Assembly: GCA_948470755.1 (NCBI GenBank) | Contig: CAOKPU010000018.1 | Location: forward strand, 1-45,911 | Reading direction: 5' to 3' | Length of the DNA stretch: 45,911 bases | DNA from: an uncultured Lachnospiraceae bacterium | GTDB taxonomy: Bacteria > Bacillota > Clostridia > Lachnospirales > Lachnospiraceae | In this document: in pieces, positions 8,725 to 16,359 of the stretch | How the letters are laid out: every line of letters begins with the position of its first letter | Numbering within the stretch: position 1 is the first letter of the stretch | Notes under the pieces: model-generated | Told to the model about the DNA's origin: nothing | Database searches by the model: none | What the model saw: the letters and a program-made list of their open reading frames with translations, nothing else | Program-made: the position numbers and the translations under genes

Positions 8725-8888
8725 TTTTCCATCCTCTTCTTATTATTGATGCTTGGACATATTGCCCGGTACCGGTATATGCCTCCCATCCTGTGTCTTG
8801 TAAAAACGCACTTCTGTCATAGAAATGTAACACTTCTTTAATATTTTATACAAAGAGCATTGGAATTATTTCTAAAAAATTTCTAAAT

Positions 8889-8917
8889 TTGTATTCTTTT
8901 TTCTGAAATGGTATAAT
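8889..8917 (+). promoter_or_regulatory. Promoter of the AP2-like protein gene
   Basis: TTGTAT, 17-base spacer, TATAAT, with a TGG extended -10 (8909-8911). It lies about 130 bases upstream of the TTG start at 9048. The divergent gap 8725-9047 otherwise holds A/T-rich sequence and no confident promoter for the SleB-like gene. Confidence 0.75.
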
Positions 8918-9047
8918 CATGATAAAAATGCGGCAAAATATGTATAAAAACAGCACAAAACGACATTGCCGGATGCCATCCTGCGATTCTGCCGTCCGGT
9001 TATCCGGACCGCCGCCCTGACCCGCATGCCATAGATAGGAGGGAACT

Positions 9048-9857
9048 TTGAAGAAAAACCTGCCCGGCGTTTACGCCGCAAAGAAAAAAGACAATTCCAT
9101 TTACTACCGCTCCTCCATTACGCTCCGGGAAAAGCATATCAGCCTTGGAAGCTATCCCGATGAATGGTCGGCGCATTCCGCCTATACACAAGCCCGTTCC
9201 ATTGCCGGGACTGACCGGATTTCTTTGGATGACTACTGCCCGGAATCCCCTCTTTCCTTTTCCAAATGGGTCATCCTGATCAATTTCAGGGATAACGGAC
9301 TCTATTTTTCCATGCCTATCTATTTGAAAAAGAAATATTTCCTCTATTATCTGTCCCCCTCCTATGCTTTAAAATTTGATATTGATGATTTATTTTATTA
9401 TTCCTCGAAGAAAATCATGCGCAGGGGCGGACATCTGTTCGTTAACGACTATGGGATGCAATGCAATATCTTAAATCGTTATGGGATTAAAAACTACGCT
9501 GTATGCGGGAAGGATTACCGCTTTATCAATGACGACCCTACTGATTTCCGTTACGAAAACATTGAAATTTTAAACCGTTTCCACGGCGTCACCTGTATCA
9601 ACGGCAAAAACCATACCGGCCGCTTCTACAAAGTACGGATCCATGTGAGAAGCTATTATGTGGTGGGCGTCTATGAAGAAGAAACAAAGGCGGCCATTGC
9701 TTACAACAAGGCCGTCGACATCCTGAAAAAAAACGGCATAGACCGCAATTTTGCCCTTAATTATATTGAAGGGCTTTCTCCTGCCGCCTATGCCGATATT
9801 TATTCCAATCTTCCGATTTCCCCTGGCATCTACCGCCTCACGCCGGAAAACACCTAA
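9048..9857 (+). CDS. AP2-like DNA-binding protein with a degenerate HNH-like centre
   Basis: A 269-residue protein of unknown role. Residues about 5-55 (GVYAAKKKDN..YYRSSIT..LGSYPDEWSAHSAY) and 178-240 (FHGVTCINGKN..YKVRIHV..YEEETKAAIAYNKA) each resemble the AP2/ERF-type three-strand-plus-helix module found in bacterial homing endonucleases. Between them, 128-176 follows the HNH layout, ending NDDPTDFRYENIEIL where active enzymes have an HINGD..DNRRENL-like motif, but the catalytic histidines are not present. I infer a nuclease-dead, DNA-binding derivative. The start is TTG with AGGAGGGAAC upstream. It has its own extended -10 promoter and ends 7 bases from the converging lysozyme gene. No phage or intron sequence is nearby. 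Confidence 0.7.
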   Translation: MKKNLPGVYAAKKKDNSIYYRSSITLREKHISLGSYPDEWSAHSAYTQARSIAGTDRISLDDYCPESPLSFSKWVILINFRDNGLYFSMPIYLKKKYFLYYLSPSYALKFDIDDLFYYSSKKIMRRGGHLFVNDYGMQCNILNRYGIKNYAVCGKDYRFINDDPTDFRYENIEILNRFHGVTCINGKNHTGRFYKVRIHVRSYYVVGVYEEETKAAIAYNKAVDILKKNGIDRNFALNYIEGLSPAAYADIYSNLPISPGIYRLTPENT

Positions 9858-9864
9858 GCTTTCT

Positions 9865-11121
9865 TTATTTTTCCGAATAATCCACAAAACTGATATTCAA
9901 ATTCACATCCCCGTCCACACCGCTTGCTTTTCCTTCCAACGTATACTGCCACATCTGGAACTTATACGGGTAATCGGGAATGTCTTTCTGCTGGGAAAGC
10001 CAGATATCGTAATCCGTCAGTTTTGTCAGATCAATGTGCTTGATCAACCATTCCTTGGTCCCGTAAATCATTGGCTTATATCCGGCCACCTTTGTATTTT
10101 CCAGAAACGCCTTTGCCACCGTTGTTTTATCTTCCCTGGACAAAGCATCGATCCTCGCTTTGTCATTTTGTACATATTCCATATCAAAAGCTATCGGATA
10201 GGTGATTTTATAATTCGCCAATGTCTGGATGATAAAATTAGACTCTTCCACCGCCTCTTGCTCCGTAATCGCCTGGGAGAAAAAGTAAACTCCTATTTCC
10301 AGCCCCGCACCGGTTGCCTTCTTGATATTTTCCTCGAATTTTTCATCCAACATAATCTGCCCGCTGCCATATCCTCTTGAACCCAACCGCAACATGACAA
10401 AATCGATTCCCGATTCCTTCAAAGCGCCAAAATCCACATCTCCATTATATTTAGACAAATCCACTCCCAGATAAGAAACGCTCCTTCCGTCATCGTAATA
10501 CGCCATTTTATCCGCTTTCATCTTAAGATTTGTATAATCATAAGTATTCTGTTCCAAATATGGGTTGATAAGCACCCATTCCTCGCTTCCATCCGCATAA
10601 GTAAGCAATGTATGCTTCCCATCCTTTGACGGGTCTGCAGCCGCCTCTTCTTCCGCGACCCTCCTTGCCTCTTCCTCATAACGGGCCGTTTTATTTTCCT
10701 CTTTCCCATCAGAGCCTTCTACGGAGGAAGAATTCTCCGTTCCCGCCTCCACTAAGAAATCCGGCTCATTCGGATACATATCCCAAAAATCAAGATCCGA
10801 CGCCGTCAACTTATTTTCTTTATAGAGGCGCTCCACCTCCTGCATACTCTTTCTCCCCGCAAACCCGGTCACGGGAACGCCGGCTTCTTCCACAACGGCT
10901 GCATCTTCCTCCCCGCTGCCGTCCGGCCCCTCCTGCTCATCATAATCCAAAGCCATTACCGCTGTTTTTTCCTGCCGCAGCCGCGCCTTTCTTTCTTCCT
11001 CCTGCTTATTTGTATATACCACCACCCCAAGAATAAGAAGAATGGACAGGCTGACGCCCATAGCCATATATCTCATAGACAATCTTGAATTTCTTTCTTC
11101 ATTCTCACCTGGCAACCGCAT
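9865..11121 (-). CDS. GH25 lysozyme-family muramidase, membrane-anchored
   Basis: Predicted cell-surface N-acetylmuramidase. A membrane segment at about residues 20-40 is followed by a long, charged, low-complexity linker (about 45-200, rich in Glu). The C-terminal GH25 barrel starts near YLGVDLSKYNGDVDF and ends at DVNLN. The acidic active-site residues are visible: Asp in VDLSKYNG and the pair in AFDMEYV. At 418 residues it is a GH25 domain plus a stalk. The frame is open from 11127, but GGAGGATGAAT supports the ATG at 11121. It faces the AP2-like gene with 7 bases between stop codons, so transcripts probably overlap. Confidence 0.9.
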   Translation of the reverse strand: MRLPGENEERNSRLSMRYMAMGVSLSILLILGVVVYTNKQEEERKARLRQEKTAVMALDYDEQEGPDGSGEEDAAVVEEAGVPVTGFAGRKSMQEVERLYKENKLTASDLDFWDMYPNEPDFLVEAGTENSSSVEGSDGKEENKTARYEEEARRVAEEEAAADPSKDGKHTLLTYADGSEEWVLINPYLEQNTYDYTNLKMKADKMAYYDDGRSVSYLGVDLSKYNGDVDFGALKESGIDFVMLRLGSRGYGSGQIMLDEKFEENIKKATGAGLEIGVYFFSQAITEQEAVEESNFIIQTLANYKITYPIAFDMEYVQNDKARIDALSREDKTTVAKAFLENTKVAGYKPMIYGTKEWLIKHIDLTKLTDYDIWLSQQKDIPDYPYKFQMWQYTLEGKASGVDGDVNLNISFVDYSEK

Positions 11122-11204
11122 ATTCATCCTCCATCTGCTATAAATTTCATAAAACCTTTCTTTTAGTATTTACGACAAAAAAAATATCGTTTACTATTAT
11201 AAAA

Positions 11205-11332
11205 AAGTGTCTTCGACACTTCATGAAGAACCTTCGGTTCTTCGTCAATTTATGTCCGTCTGACGACGGAATTTCCTATAAGGTAAAAAAGTGTCTTCCA
11301 GCGGCCCCATACGGATGCCTGCAGGCTATGGG
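11205..11332. repeat. Tandem hairpin array upstream of the lysozyme gene and apbE
   Basis: Three consecutive perfect hairpins: 11205-11211/11215-11221 (AAGTGTC), 11225-11232/11236-11243 (GAAGAACC) and 11255-11260/11265-11270 (TCCGTC). Then comes TTCCTATAAGGTAAAAAA, the end motif of the dispersed repeat family. AAAAAAGTGTCTTC occurs at both 11201 and 11286. A further stem CCCATA/TATGGG is at 11306-11311/11327-11332. The gap 11122-11526 contains no gene; clear promoters are not seen. Confidence 0.6.
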
Positions 11333-11456
11333 AACGGCATAGACATTAATATGAATTTAACACGAATTCCAAAAGTCTGCAATGGTTTTTGATTCCATTC
11401 CATAAAACAAAGACGAACATTAGAAGGCAAAATTGAAAATTGCAATTTTTCAATCT

Positions 11457-11513
11457 GCAAGTTTGTGTCTGCGCGGCATCCACAAACTTGCTATATGTAC
11501 AAAGCCGCGCAGA
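11457..11513 (+). promoter_or_regulatory. Two interlocked inverted repeats in the apbE leader
   Basis: GCAAGTTTGTG (11457-11467) pairs with CACAAACTTGC (11481-11491). TCTGCGCGGC (11468-11477), in the loop of that hairpin, pairs with GCCGCGCAGA (11504-11513). The two stems, 11 and 10 bp, are interleaved, so the RNA must form either a pseudoknot or one of two exclusive hairpins. The last arm ends four bases before the GAGG that precedes the apbE ATG. A further inverted repeat, TTGAAAA/TTTTCAA, lies just upstream. Function is inferred from position only. Confidence 0.6.
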
Positions 11514-11526
11514 AATGAGGATGACT

Positions 11527-12531
11527 ATGAAATACCATTTTTCACTATCCAGACTCTTTCTTTCTCTCTTAATCCTCCTGTTTCCTTTGCTTATCTGCGG
11601 CTGCGGCCGGCAAAAGGAACCTCTCGCCCGGACCGGATTCTATTTTGACACCGTCATCACCGTCACTCTTTATGATAAGCAGGAAGAATCCCTGCTGGAA
11701 GGATGTTTTTCCTTGGCCGAAGTTTATGAAAATACCTTCAGCAAAACGATAAAAGGCAGCGATGTATGGAATATCAACCAAGGGCAGGGAAAACCAGTAA
11801 CCGTGGGGGAAGATACTTTAACGCTTTTACAAAGCGCCCTTTCTTACGCAAGGCTTTCCGAAGGAAGAATAGACCCCACTATCGGCCCAGTCGCCAGCCT
11901 ATGGGATTTCTCCTCTCCTTCCGCCCCCTCTCTTCCTTCCGGGAAAGATTTGGAAGAAGCCTTATCCCACGTAGGATACCAGGGCATCATAATTGCAGGG
12001 GATACCGTATCCTTTTCAGACCCAAAAGCAAAGATCGACTTAGGTTTTATCGCCAAAGGATACATTGCGGATAAGATGAAAGATTACCTCATTTCCCAAG
12101 GAGTAACCAGCGCCACTATCAACCTGGGCGGCAACGTCCTCACCATCGGGTCCCGTCCTGACAAGACCCCCTTTCGGGTCGGAGTCCAAAAACCTTTTGC
12201 CTCAACCGGCACCCCCGCCCTGATCTTACCCGTCACCGATATGTCCGTTGTTTCCTCCGGCATTTACGAACGTTATTTTGAACTGGACGGAACCCTTTAT
12301 CATCATATCCTGGACACAAAAACAGGCTATCCCGTACAGAATAACCTGTTTGAAGTCACCATTATTTCCAAATCCTCCATGGAAGGCGACGCCCTATCCA
12401 CTACCTGTTTTATCCTGGGACTAGAAGAAGGCATGGCTCTTATTGAATCGCTGGAAAACACCGAAGCCCTCTTCTTCACCTCCGATGGGAAGATCCATGC
12501 TTCCAGCGGCCTGAAAAGCCTCGTCCCATGA
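11527..12531 (+). CDS. apbE: FAD:protein FMN transferase (ApbE), lipoprotein
   Basis: Transfers FMN from FAD onto a Ser/Thr of target flavoproteins, outside the cytoplasmic membrane. The N-terminus has a signal peptide with a Cys lipobox (PLLICGCG, Cys near 22). Family motifs follow: FYFDTVITVTLYD, IDLGFIAKGYIADKM, INLGGNVLTIG, HHILDTKTGYPV and GDALSTTCFILG. It is 334 residues from the ATG at 11527, which has ATGAGGATGACT upstream; the frame is open from 11440, but the extension runs through the interlocked repeats. It converges on the rnf operon, whose RnfG and RnfD carry DAISGAT and DTYTGAT acceptor motifs, so they are its likely substrates. Confidence 0.95.
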   Translation: MKYHFSLSRLFLSLLILLFPLLICGCGRQKEPLARTGFYFDTVITVTLYDKQEESLLEGCFSLAEVYENTFSKTIKGSDVWNINQGQGKPVTVGEDTLTLLQSALSYARLSEGRIDPTIGPVASLWDFSSPSAPSLPSGKDLEEALSHVGYQGIIIAGDTVSFSDPKAKIDLGFIAKGYIADKMKDYLISQGVTSATINLGGNVLTIGSRPDKTPFRVGVQKPFASTGTPALILPVTDMSVVSSGIYERYFELDGTLYHHILDTKTGYPVQNNLFEVTIISKSSMEGDALSTTCFILGLEEGMALIESLENTEALFFTSDGKIHASSGLKSLVP

Positions 12532-12637
12532 CAATGCCGGTGCAGATATGGCCCCATCCTGTTTTTGATAGATGCTTTTTCAACAAAAGTGCCGGCTGCT
12601 ACACTGGCTATGCCTCCGCCATCTTTCTTCCTGCCGC

Positions 12638-13432
12638 TTATGCCTTCACAATCGACTTGCGCGGGCATTTCTCCACACAAGTCCCGCATCCCGTGCATTT
12701 TTCATAGTCAATGGACGCATTGAAATCCGCCACTGTGACCGCATCTGACGGACAATTCTTTTTACAGAGCTGGCAGCCGATGCATCCGGCAGTACACGCC
12801 TTCATCGTTACCGGCCCCTTATCTTTGGAGCTGCAGGCCACTGCGTACTTGGCGTCATAAGGAATTAGCTCAATCAAATGCTTCGGACATGCCTCCACGC
12901 ATTTCCCGCAGGCCTTGCACGCTTCCTTATCCACCACCGCCACCCCGTTTACCACGTGGATAGCGTCAAAAGGGCAGGCCGCTGCACAGCTTCCATAGCC
13001 AAGGCAGCCGTAATTGCAGGATTTCGGTCCCCCGTTAGGAACAAAAGCCAGCATCCTGCAATCTTCAATCCCATAATAATCATAATCCGCCTTCGTTTTT
13101 TCACAATCGCCCTGGCATTTGACAAACGCCACTTTCCTTACCGACTCTCCGGCTTCCACGCCCATTATCCCGGCGATTATCTTTCCCACCGGTTCGCCGC
13201 CTACCGGACATGCATTCACCGGCGCTTCCCCTTTTGCGATCGCAGCCGCCAGGCCGGAACAGCCGGGAAAACCGCAGCCTCCGCAGTTATTTCCGGGAAG
13301 CGCATTTAACACCGCCTCTTCCCTTTCATCCACTTCCACCTTAAACTTAATAGCAGCAACGCCGAGGAACAGCCCGATAAAAAGCCCAACGCCGCCTACG
13401 ATTACCGTTGCCGTAATCACACCTGATATCAT
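12638..13432 (-). CDS. rnfB: Rnf electron transport complex subunit B
   Basis: Iron-sulfur subunit that passes electrons from ferredoxin into the Rnf complex. A membrane anchor at about residues 4-27 is followed by the Fe-S domain NNCGGCGFPGC. Cys-rich ferredoxin-type motifs come next: CLGYGSCAAACP, CKACGKCVEACP, CIGCQLCKKNCP and CTGCGTCVEKCP. The multi-cluster, 264-residue layout is typical of clostridial RnfB. It is the last gene of rnfCDGEAB, 11 bases after rnfA, with AGGAGGTGGCAGG before the ATG. No terminator is visible between its stop and the apbE stop 106 bases away. Confidence 0.96.
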   Translation of the reverse strand: MISGVITATVIVGGVGLFIGLFLGVAAIKFKVEVDEREEAVLNALPGNNCGGCGFPGCSGLAAAIAKGEAPVNACPVGGEPVGKIIAGIMGVEAGESVRKVAFVKCQGDCEKTKADYDYYGIEDCRMLAFVPNGGPKSCNYGCLGYGSCAAACPFDAIHVVNGVAVVDKEACKACGKCVEACPKHLIELIPYDAKYAVACSSKDKGPVTMKACTAGCIGCQLCKKNCPSDAVTVADFNASIDYEKCTGCGTCVEKCPRKSIVKA

Positions 13433-13443
13433 CCTGCCACCTC

Positions 13444-14022
13444 CTATAGCAAACCGGAAAATCCGCAGAACGCGATTGCCATTAAGCCTGCCGTAACAAG
13501 CACAATGGGCATTCCCTTAAAGGATTCCGGTATATCGTTGTATTCCATCTTTTCACGGATGCCGGCCAGAATGACAATAGCGACGGTAAACCCTACTGCG
13601 GTTGCAAAACCGTTTACAATCCCCGTCAGGATACCGTACTTTTTCTGTACATTCGTAAGGGCAATCCCCAATACCGCGCAGTTTGTCGTAATCAGCGGCA
13701 AATAAACGCCTAATGCCTGATATAGGGGCGGCATAAACTTCTTTAAAAACATCTCTACGAACTGCACAAGCGCCGCAATGACCAAAATAAAAACAATAGT
13801 CTGTAAATAAGTAACATCGAATTTTTCCAATATAAACTTATAAACAACCCCGGATACCGCAGACGCCAAAGTAATAACGAAAATAACCGCTACTCCCATG
13901 CCTGCCGCCGTATTCGTTTTCTTAGATACTCCAAGGAAGGGGCAAAGGCCTAAAAACTGGCTTAAAACCACGTTATTTACCAAGGAGGAACTTACCAATA
14001 TAATAAGCAAATCCTTAATCAC
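13444..14022 (-). CDS. rnfA: Rnf electron transport complex subunit A
   Basis: Integral membrane subunit, 192 residues and about six transmembrane helices. In known Rnf complexes RnfA and RnfE form a symmetric pair that holds a membrane-buried iron-sulfur centre; the conserved cysteine is visible in SQFLGLCPFLGVS, with a second near ITTNCAVLGIA. The start is GTG, overlapping the rnfE stop as GTGA, which suggests translational coupling. Confidence 0.96.
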   Translation of the reverse strand: MIKDLLIILVSSSLVNNVVLSQFLGLCPFLGVSKKTNTAAGMGVAVIFVITLASAVSGVVYKFILEKFDVTYLQTIVFILVIAALVQFVEMFLKKFMPPLYQALGVYLPLITTNCAVLGIALTNVQKKYGILTGIVNGFATAVGFTVAIVILAGIREKMEYNDIPESFKGMPIVLVTAGLMAIAFCGFSGLL

Positions 14023-14738
14023 TTCTGCTCACTCTCCTTTCCCTCGCCGTAAAATCTATGACTGCAGCCCTTTTCATTACAGTTCATGCAGTCTTCGCTG
14101 CAGCCGGACTGGATTTTCGACATATCCTTCCCTTTCTTCTCCCCGCTAATCCGTATTTTATTCTGCACAGCCGTAAGGGCCGCCAGGACGAAGAACGCGC
14201 CGGGAGCCATAATGAAAATCGCACATGGCACATAAGAATCCGGCATAATATGCAGCCCGAAGATCTCCCCGGCGCCGAGCAGTTCCCGCACCGCCCCTAT
14301 ACAAGTCAGAGCGAAGGAAAAGCCCAGCCCCATGCCAATCCCGTCAAATAACGAAGGCAGGACCGGATTCTTGGAAGCATAGGACTCCGCACGTCCTAAT
14401 ATAATACAGTTGACCACGATCAAAGGGATATATAAACCTAATGCATCGTACAGCGCCGGGATAAAGCCTTCCAGCAGCAGCTCCACCATCGTCACAAAAG
14501 AAGCGATAACAACGATGAAAGCCGGGATCCTCACTTTATCCGGGATGATATTCCGAAGCATGGAGATCATCATATTGCTCAATGCAAGCACCACCATAGT
14601 AGTCAGCCCCATGCCCAAACCATTCATAGCCGATGTGGTTACCGCCAAAGTAGGACACATGCCCAGCATTAATACGAACGTAGGATTTTCTTTTATCAGG
14701 CCGTTATAGAGCCGTTCCATCGCATTGCCGTTATTCAT
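14019..14738 (-). CDS. rnfE: Rnf electron transport complex subunit E with Cys-rich C-terminal tail
   Basis: Membrane partner of RnfA, about six transmembrane helices in residues 20-200, with the conserved cysteine in LGMCPTLAVT and another in VVNCIILGRAESYA. At 239 residues it carries an extra hydrophilic tail (about 206-239) with four cysteines spaced C-x3-C-x2-C-x4-C (SGCSEDCMNCNEKGCSH). The tail might bind a metal or cluster, but I do not recognise it as a known domain. It overlaps rnfG by 8 bases and rnfA by 4; GAAGGAGGAAGCGGCA precedes the ATG. Confidence 0.94.
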   Translation of the reverse strand: MNNGNAMERLYNGLIKENPTFVLMLGMCPTLAVTTSAMNGLGMGLTTMVVLALSNMMISMLRNIIPDKVRIPAFIVVIASFVTMVELLLEGFIPALYDALGLYIPLIVVNCIILGRAESYASKNPVLPSLFDGIGMGLGFSFALTCIGAVRELLGAGEIFGLHIMPDSYVPCAIFIMAPGAFFVLAALTAVQNKIRISGEKKGKDMSKIQSGCSEDCMNCNEKGCSHRFYGEGKESEQK

Positions 14739-15381
14739 TGCCGCTTCCTCCTTCCATTAAGACTTCCCGGAAATAATGCAGACCGGCGTTCACTCCATTC
14801 GTAACCGCATGAGTAGTAATCGTTGCACCGCTTATCGCGTCAATCTGGTTATCCCCTGCCGCACCGGTTTTTACATATTCAAAGCTTTCCGCATTCTTAT
14901 TGGCAAACTGAGGCTTCAGCACTTCTTCCGCCCGCATACCAAGCCCTGCGGTTTCCGATATGGACAAAAGCGAAATCCCGTTTAATGTACCGTCGATCCT
15001 AACTCCCATCATAAATTCAATATCGCCCCCATATCCTTCATGATCGTTAACCGTAATCACATAGCCCAGTGTAGCGCCGTTCCCGTCCTTTGCAGCCATC
15101 ACTTCCCCGATATCCACTGCCTCAAACCCCAGTTCCGCCCATCCGTCCGGCGTCGTGCGGGTTCCGCCGTCTTCACCTTCTGCCGCGGTTCCCACCGCTT
15201 CAAAGGAAGCCGCATCCTGAAATACTTCCGTACAAGCCTGCTGTTTTGCTTTTTCTTTCTGAACCGCAATCGGCTCTTTCGTCACCTGATATACCGCCCC
15301 CAAAATCAGGCCGGCAATCAAAGTAATGGCAAACAAAATAAAAGCATCCCTCACCATGCTGTTTTCTTTTCCGCTGTTCAT
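14731..15381 (-). CDS. rnfG: Rnf electron transport complex subunit G (covalent FMN)
   Basis: Single-span membrane protein with a large extracytoplasmic FMN-binding domain. The transmembrane segment is at about residues 12-32. The flavinylation motif DAISGAT spans residues 181-187, making Thr187 the expected FMN attachment site. At 216 residues it is normal for the family. It overlaps rnfD by 4 bases (ATGA) and rnfE by 8. Modification would be by the ApbE encoded at 11527-12531. Confidence 0.96.
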   Translation of the reverse strand: MNSGKENSMVRDAFILFAITLIAGLILGAVYQVTKEPIAVQKEKAKQQACTEVFQDAASFEAVGTAAEGEDGGTRTTPDGWAELGFEAVDIGEVMAAKDGNGATLGYVITVNDHEGYGGDIEFMMGVRIDGTLNGISLLSISETAGLGMRAEEVLKPQFANKNAESFEYVKTGAAGDNQIDAISGATITTHAVTNGVNAGLHYFREVLMEGGSGNE

Positions 15382-16313
15382 GCGCGCTTCCCCCCTTTCA
15401 TGCCAAATGCCGTTGGAAGGGTTATCTTCTCAATCAAAGGCACTAAAAGGTTTCCAATAATGATCGCATAAGAAACCCCTTCCGAAGAAGGCCCGAAAAT
15501 ACGGAAAATGCCCGTCAGCACTCCCAGCAATACTCCGTATAAATACTGCCCGTTTTTCGTAACCGGCCTTGTCACATAATCCGTCGCCATGAAAAACGCG
15601 CCAAGCATCAGCCCGCCGCCTGCAAGCTGGGCGCTGATATAAGCCGGGTCAAAACCATGCCCTCCGAACAGGCCGGCAAACAATGCAAAACTAAGAATAT
15701 AACAGCCCGGGATGCGCAAATCAATCACTCCCAAAAGGATAAGAAAGCACGCCCCCAGTATAATAGCGATCATGGAAGTCTCCCCGATGGTTCCCGAAGT
15801 CCTGCCCACCACCATGGACAAAATATCCACGGATTCACCGCTTTTGATCGCGGCAAGAGGAGTCGCCCCCGTATATGTATCGCATTCAAAATTCGTCATA
15901 ATAGATGTAAAAGAAATCAATAAAAAACATCTGGCCGCCAAAGCCGGGTTCATAAAGTTCTGTCCCAGCCCGCCAAAGAGCATTTTCACCACGAGAATGG
16001 CAAAAACGCCGCCAATTACGCCGATCCACCAAGGAGCGGTAGAAGGCAGGTTCAATGCCAGCAAAAGCCCGGTCACAACCGCAGAATAATCTCCTACCGT
16101 CACTTTTTTGTTCATCAATTTTTCATAGGCGAATTCTGTCAAAACAGTACTCGCCACAGTCACCGCTATCAGTATAAGCGCATCTACCCCAAAATTATAG
16201 ATGCCAAAGCCCGCTGCCGGGAGAAGCGCGATCACTACCATCAACATAATGCTGCTCGTAGTTACCTTGCTTCTTACATGGGGATTGGATGACACTTTCA
16301 TCAAATCGCTCAC
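15378..16313 (-). CDS. rnfD: Rnf electron transport complex subunit D (covalent FMN)
   Basis: Polytopic membrane subunit thought to form the ion path, related to NqrB. There are 311 residues with about eight to ten hydrophobic segments. The flavinylation motif CDTYTGATPLAA places the FMN-bearing threonine at about residue 151. The start is GTG with AGGAGGTACGAAAA upstream; the gene lies 46 bases after rnfC, the largest gap in the operon. Confidence 0.96.
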   Translation of the reverse strand: MSDLMKVSSNPHVRSKVTTSSIMLMVVIALLPAAGFGIYNFGVDALILIAVTVASTVLTEFAYEKLMNKKVTVGDYSAVVTGLLLALNLPSTAPWWIGVIGGVFAILVVKMLFGGLGQNFMNPALAARCFLLISFTSIMTNFECDTYTGATPLAAIKSGESVDILSMVVGRTSGTIGETSMIAIILGACFLILLGVIDLRIPGCYILSFALFAGLFGGHGFDPAYISAQLAGGGLMLGAFFMATDYVTRPVTKNGQYLYGVLLGVLTGIFRIFGPSSEGVSYAIIIGNLLVPLIEKITLPTAFGMKGGKRA

Positions 16314-16359
16314 TTTTCGTACCTCCTATTTTTTCTGTCCATTGCCGGCCGCCTTCCGG

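Noticed and set aside
8743-8820. Minus-strand 25-codon frame beginning MTEVRFYKTQDGRHIPV, which recalls the start of HigB/RelE-type toxins
   Set aside because: No ribosome binding site, far too short, and no partner antitoxin; at most a remnant.
10608-11036. 142-codon plus-strand frame rich in Pro, Ser and Leu
   Set aside because: It is the complement of the Glu/Ala-rich linker of the GH25 lysozyme gene, without its own signals.
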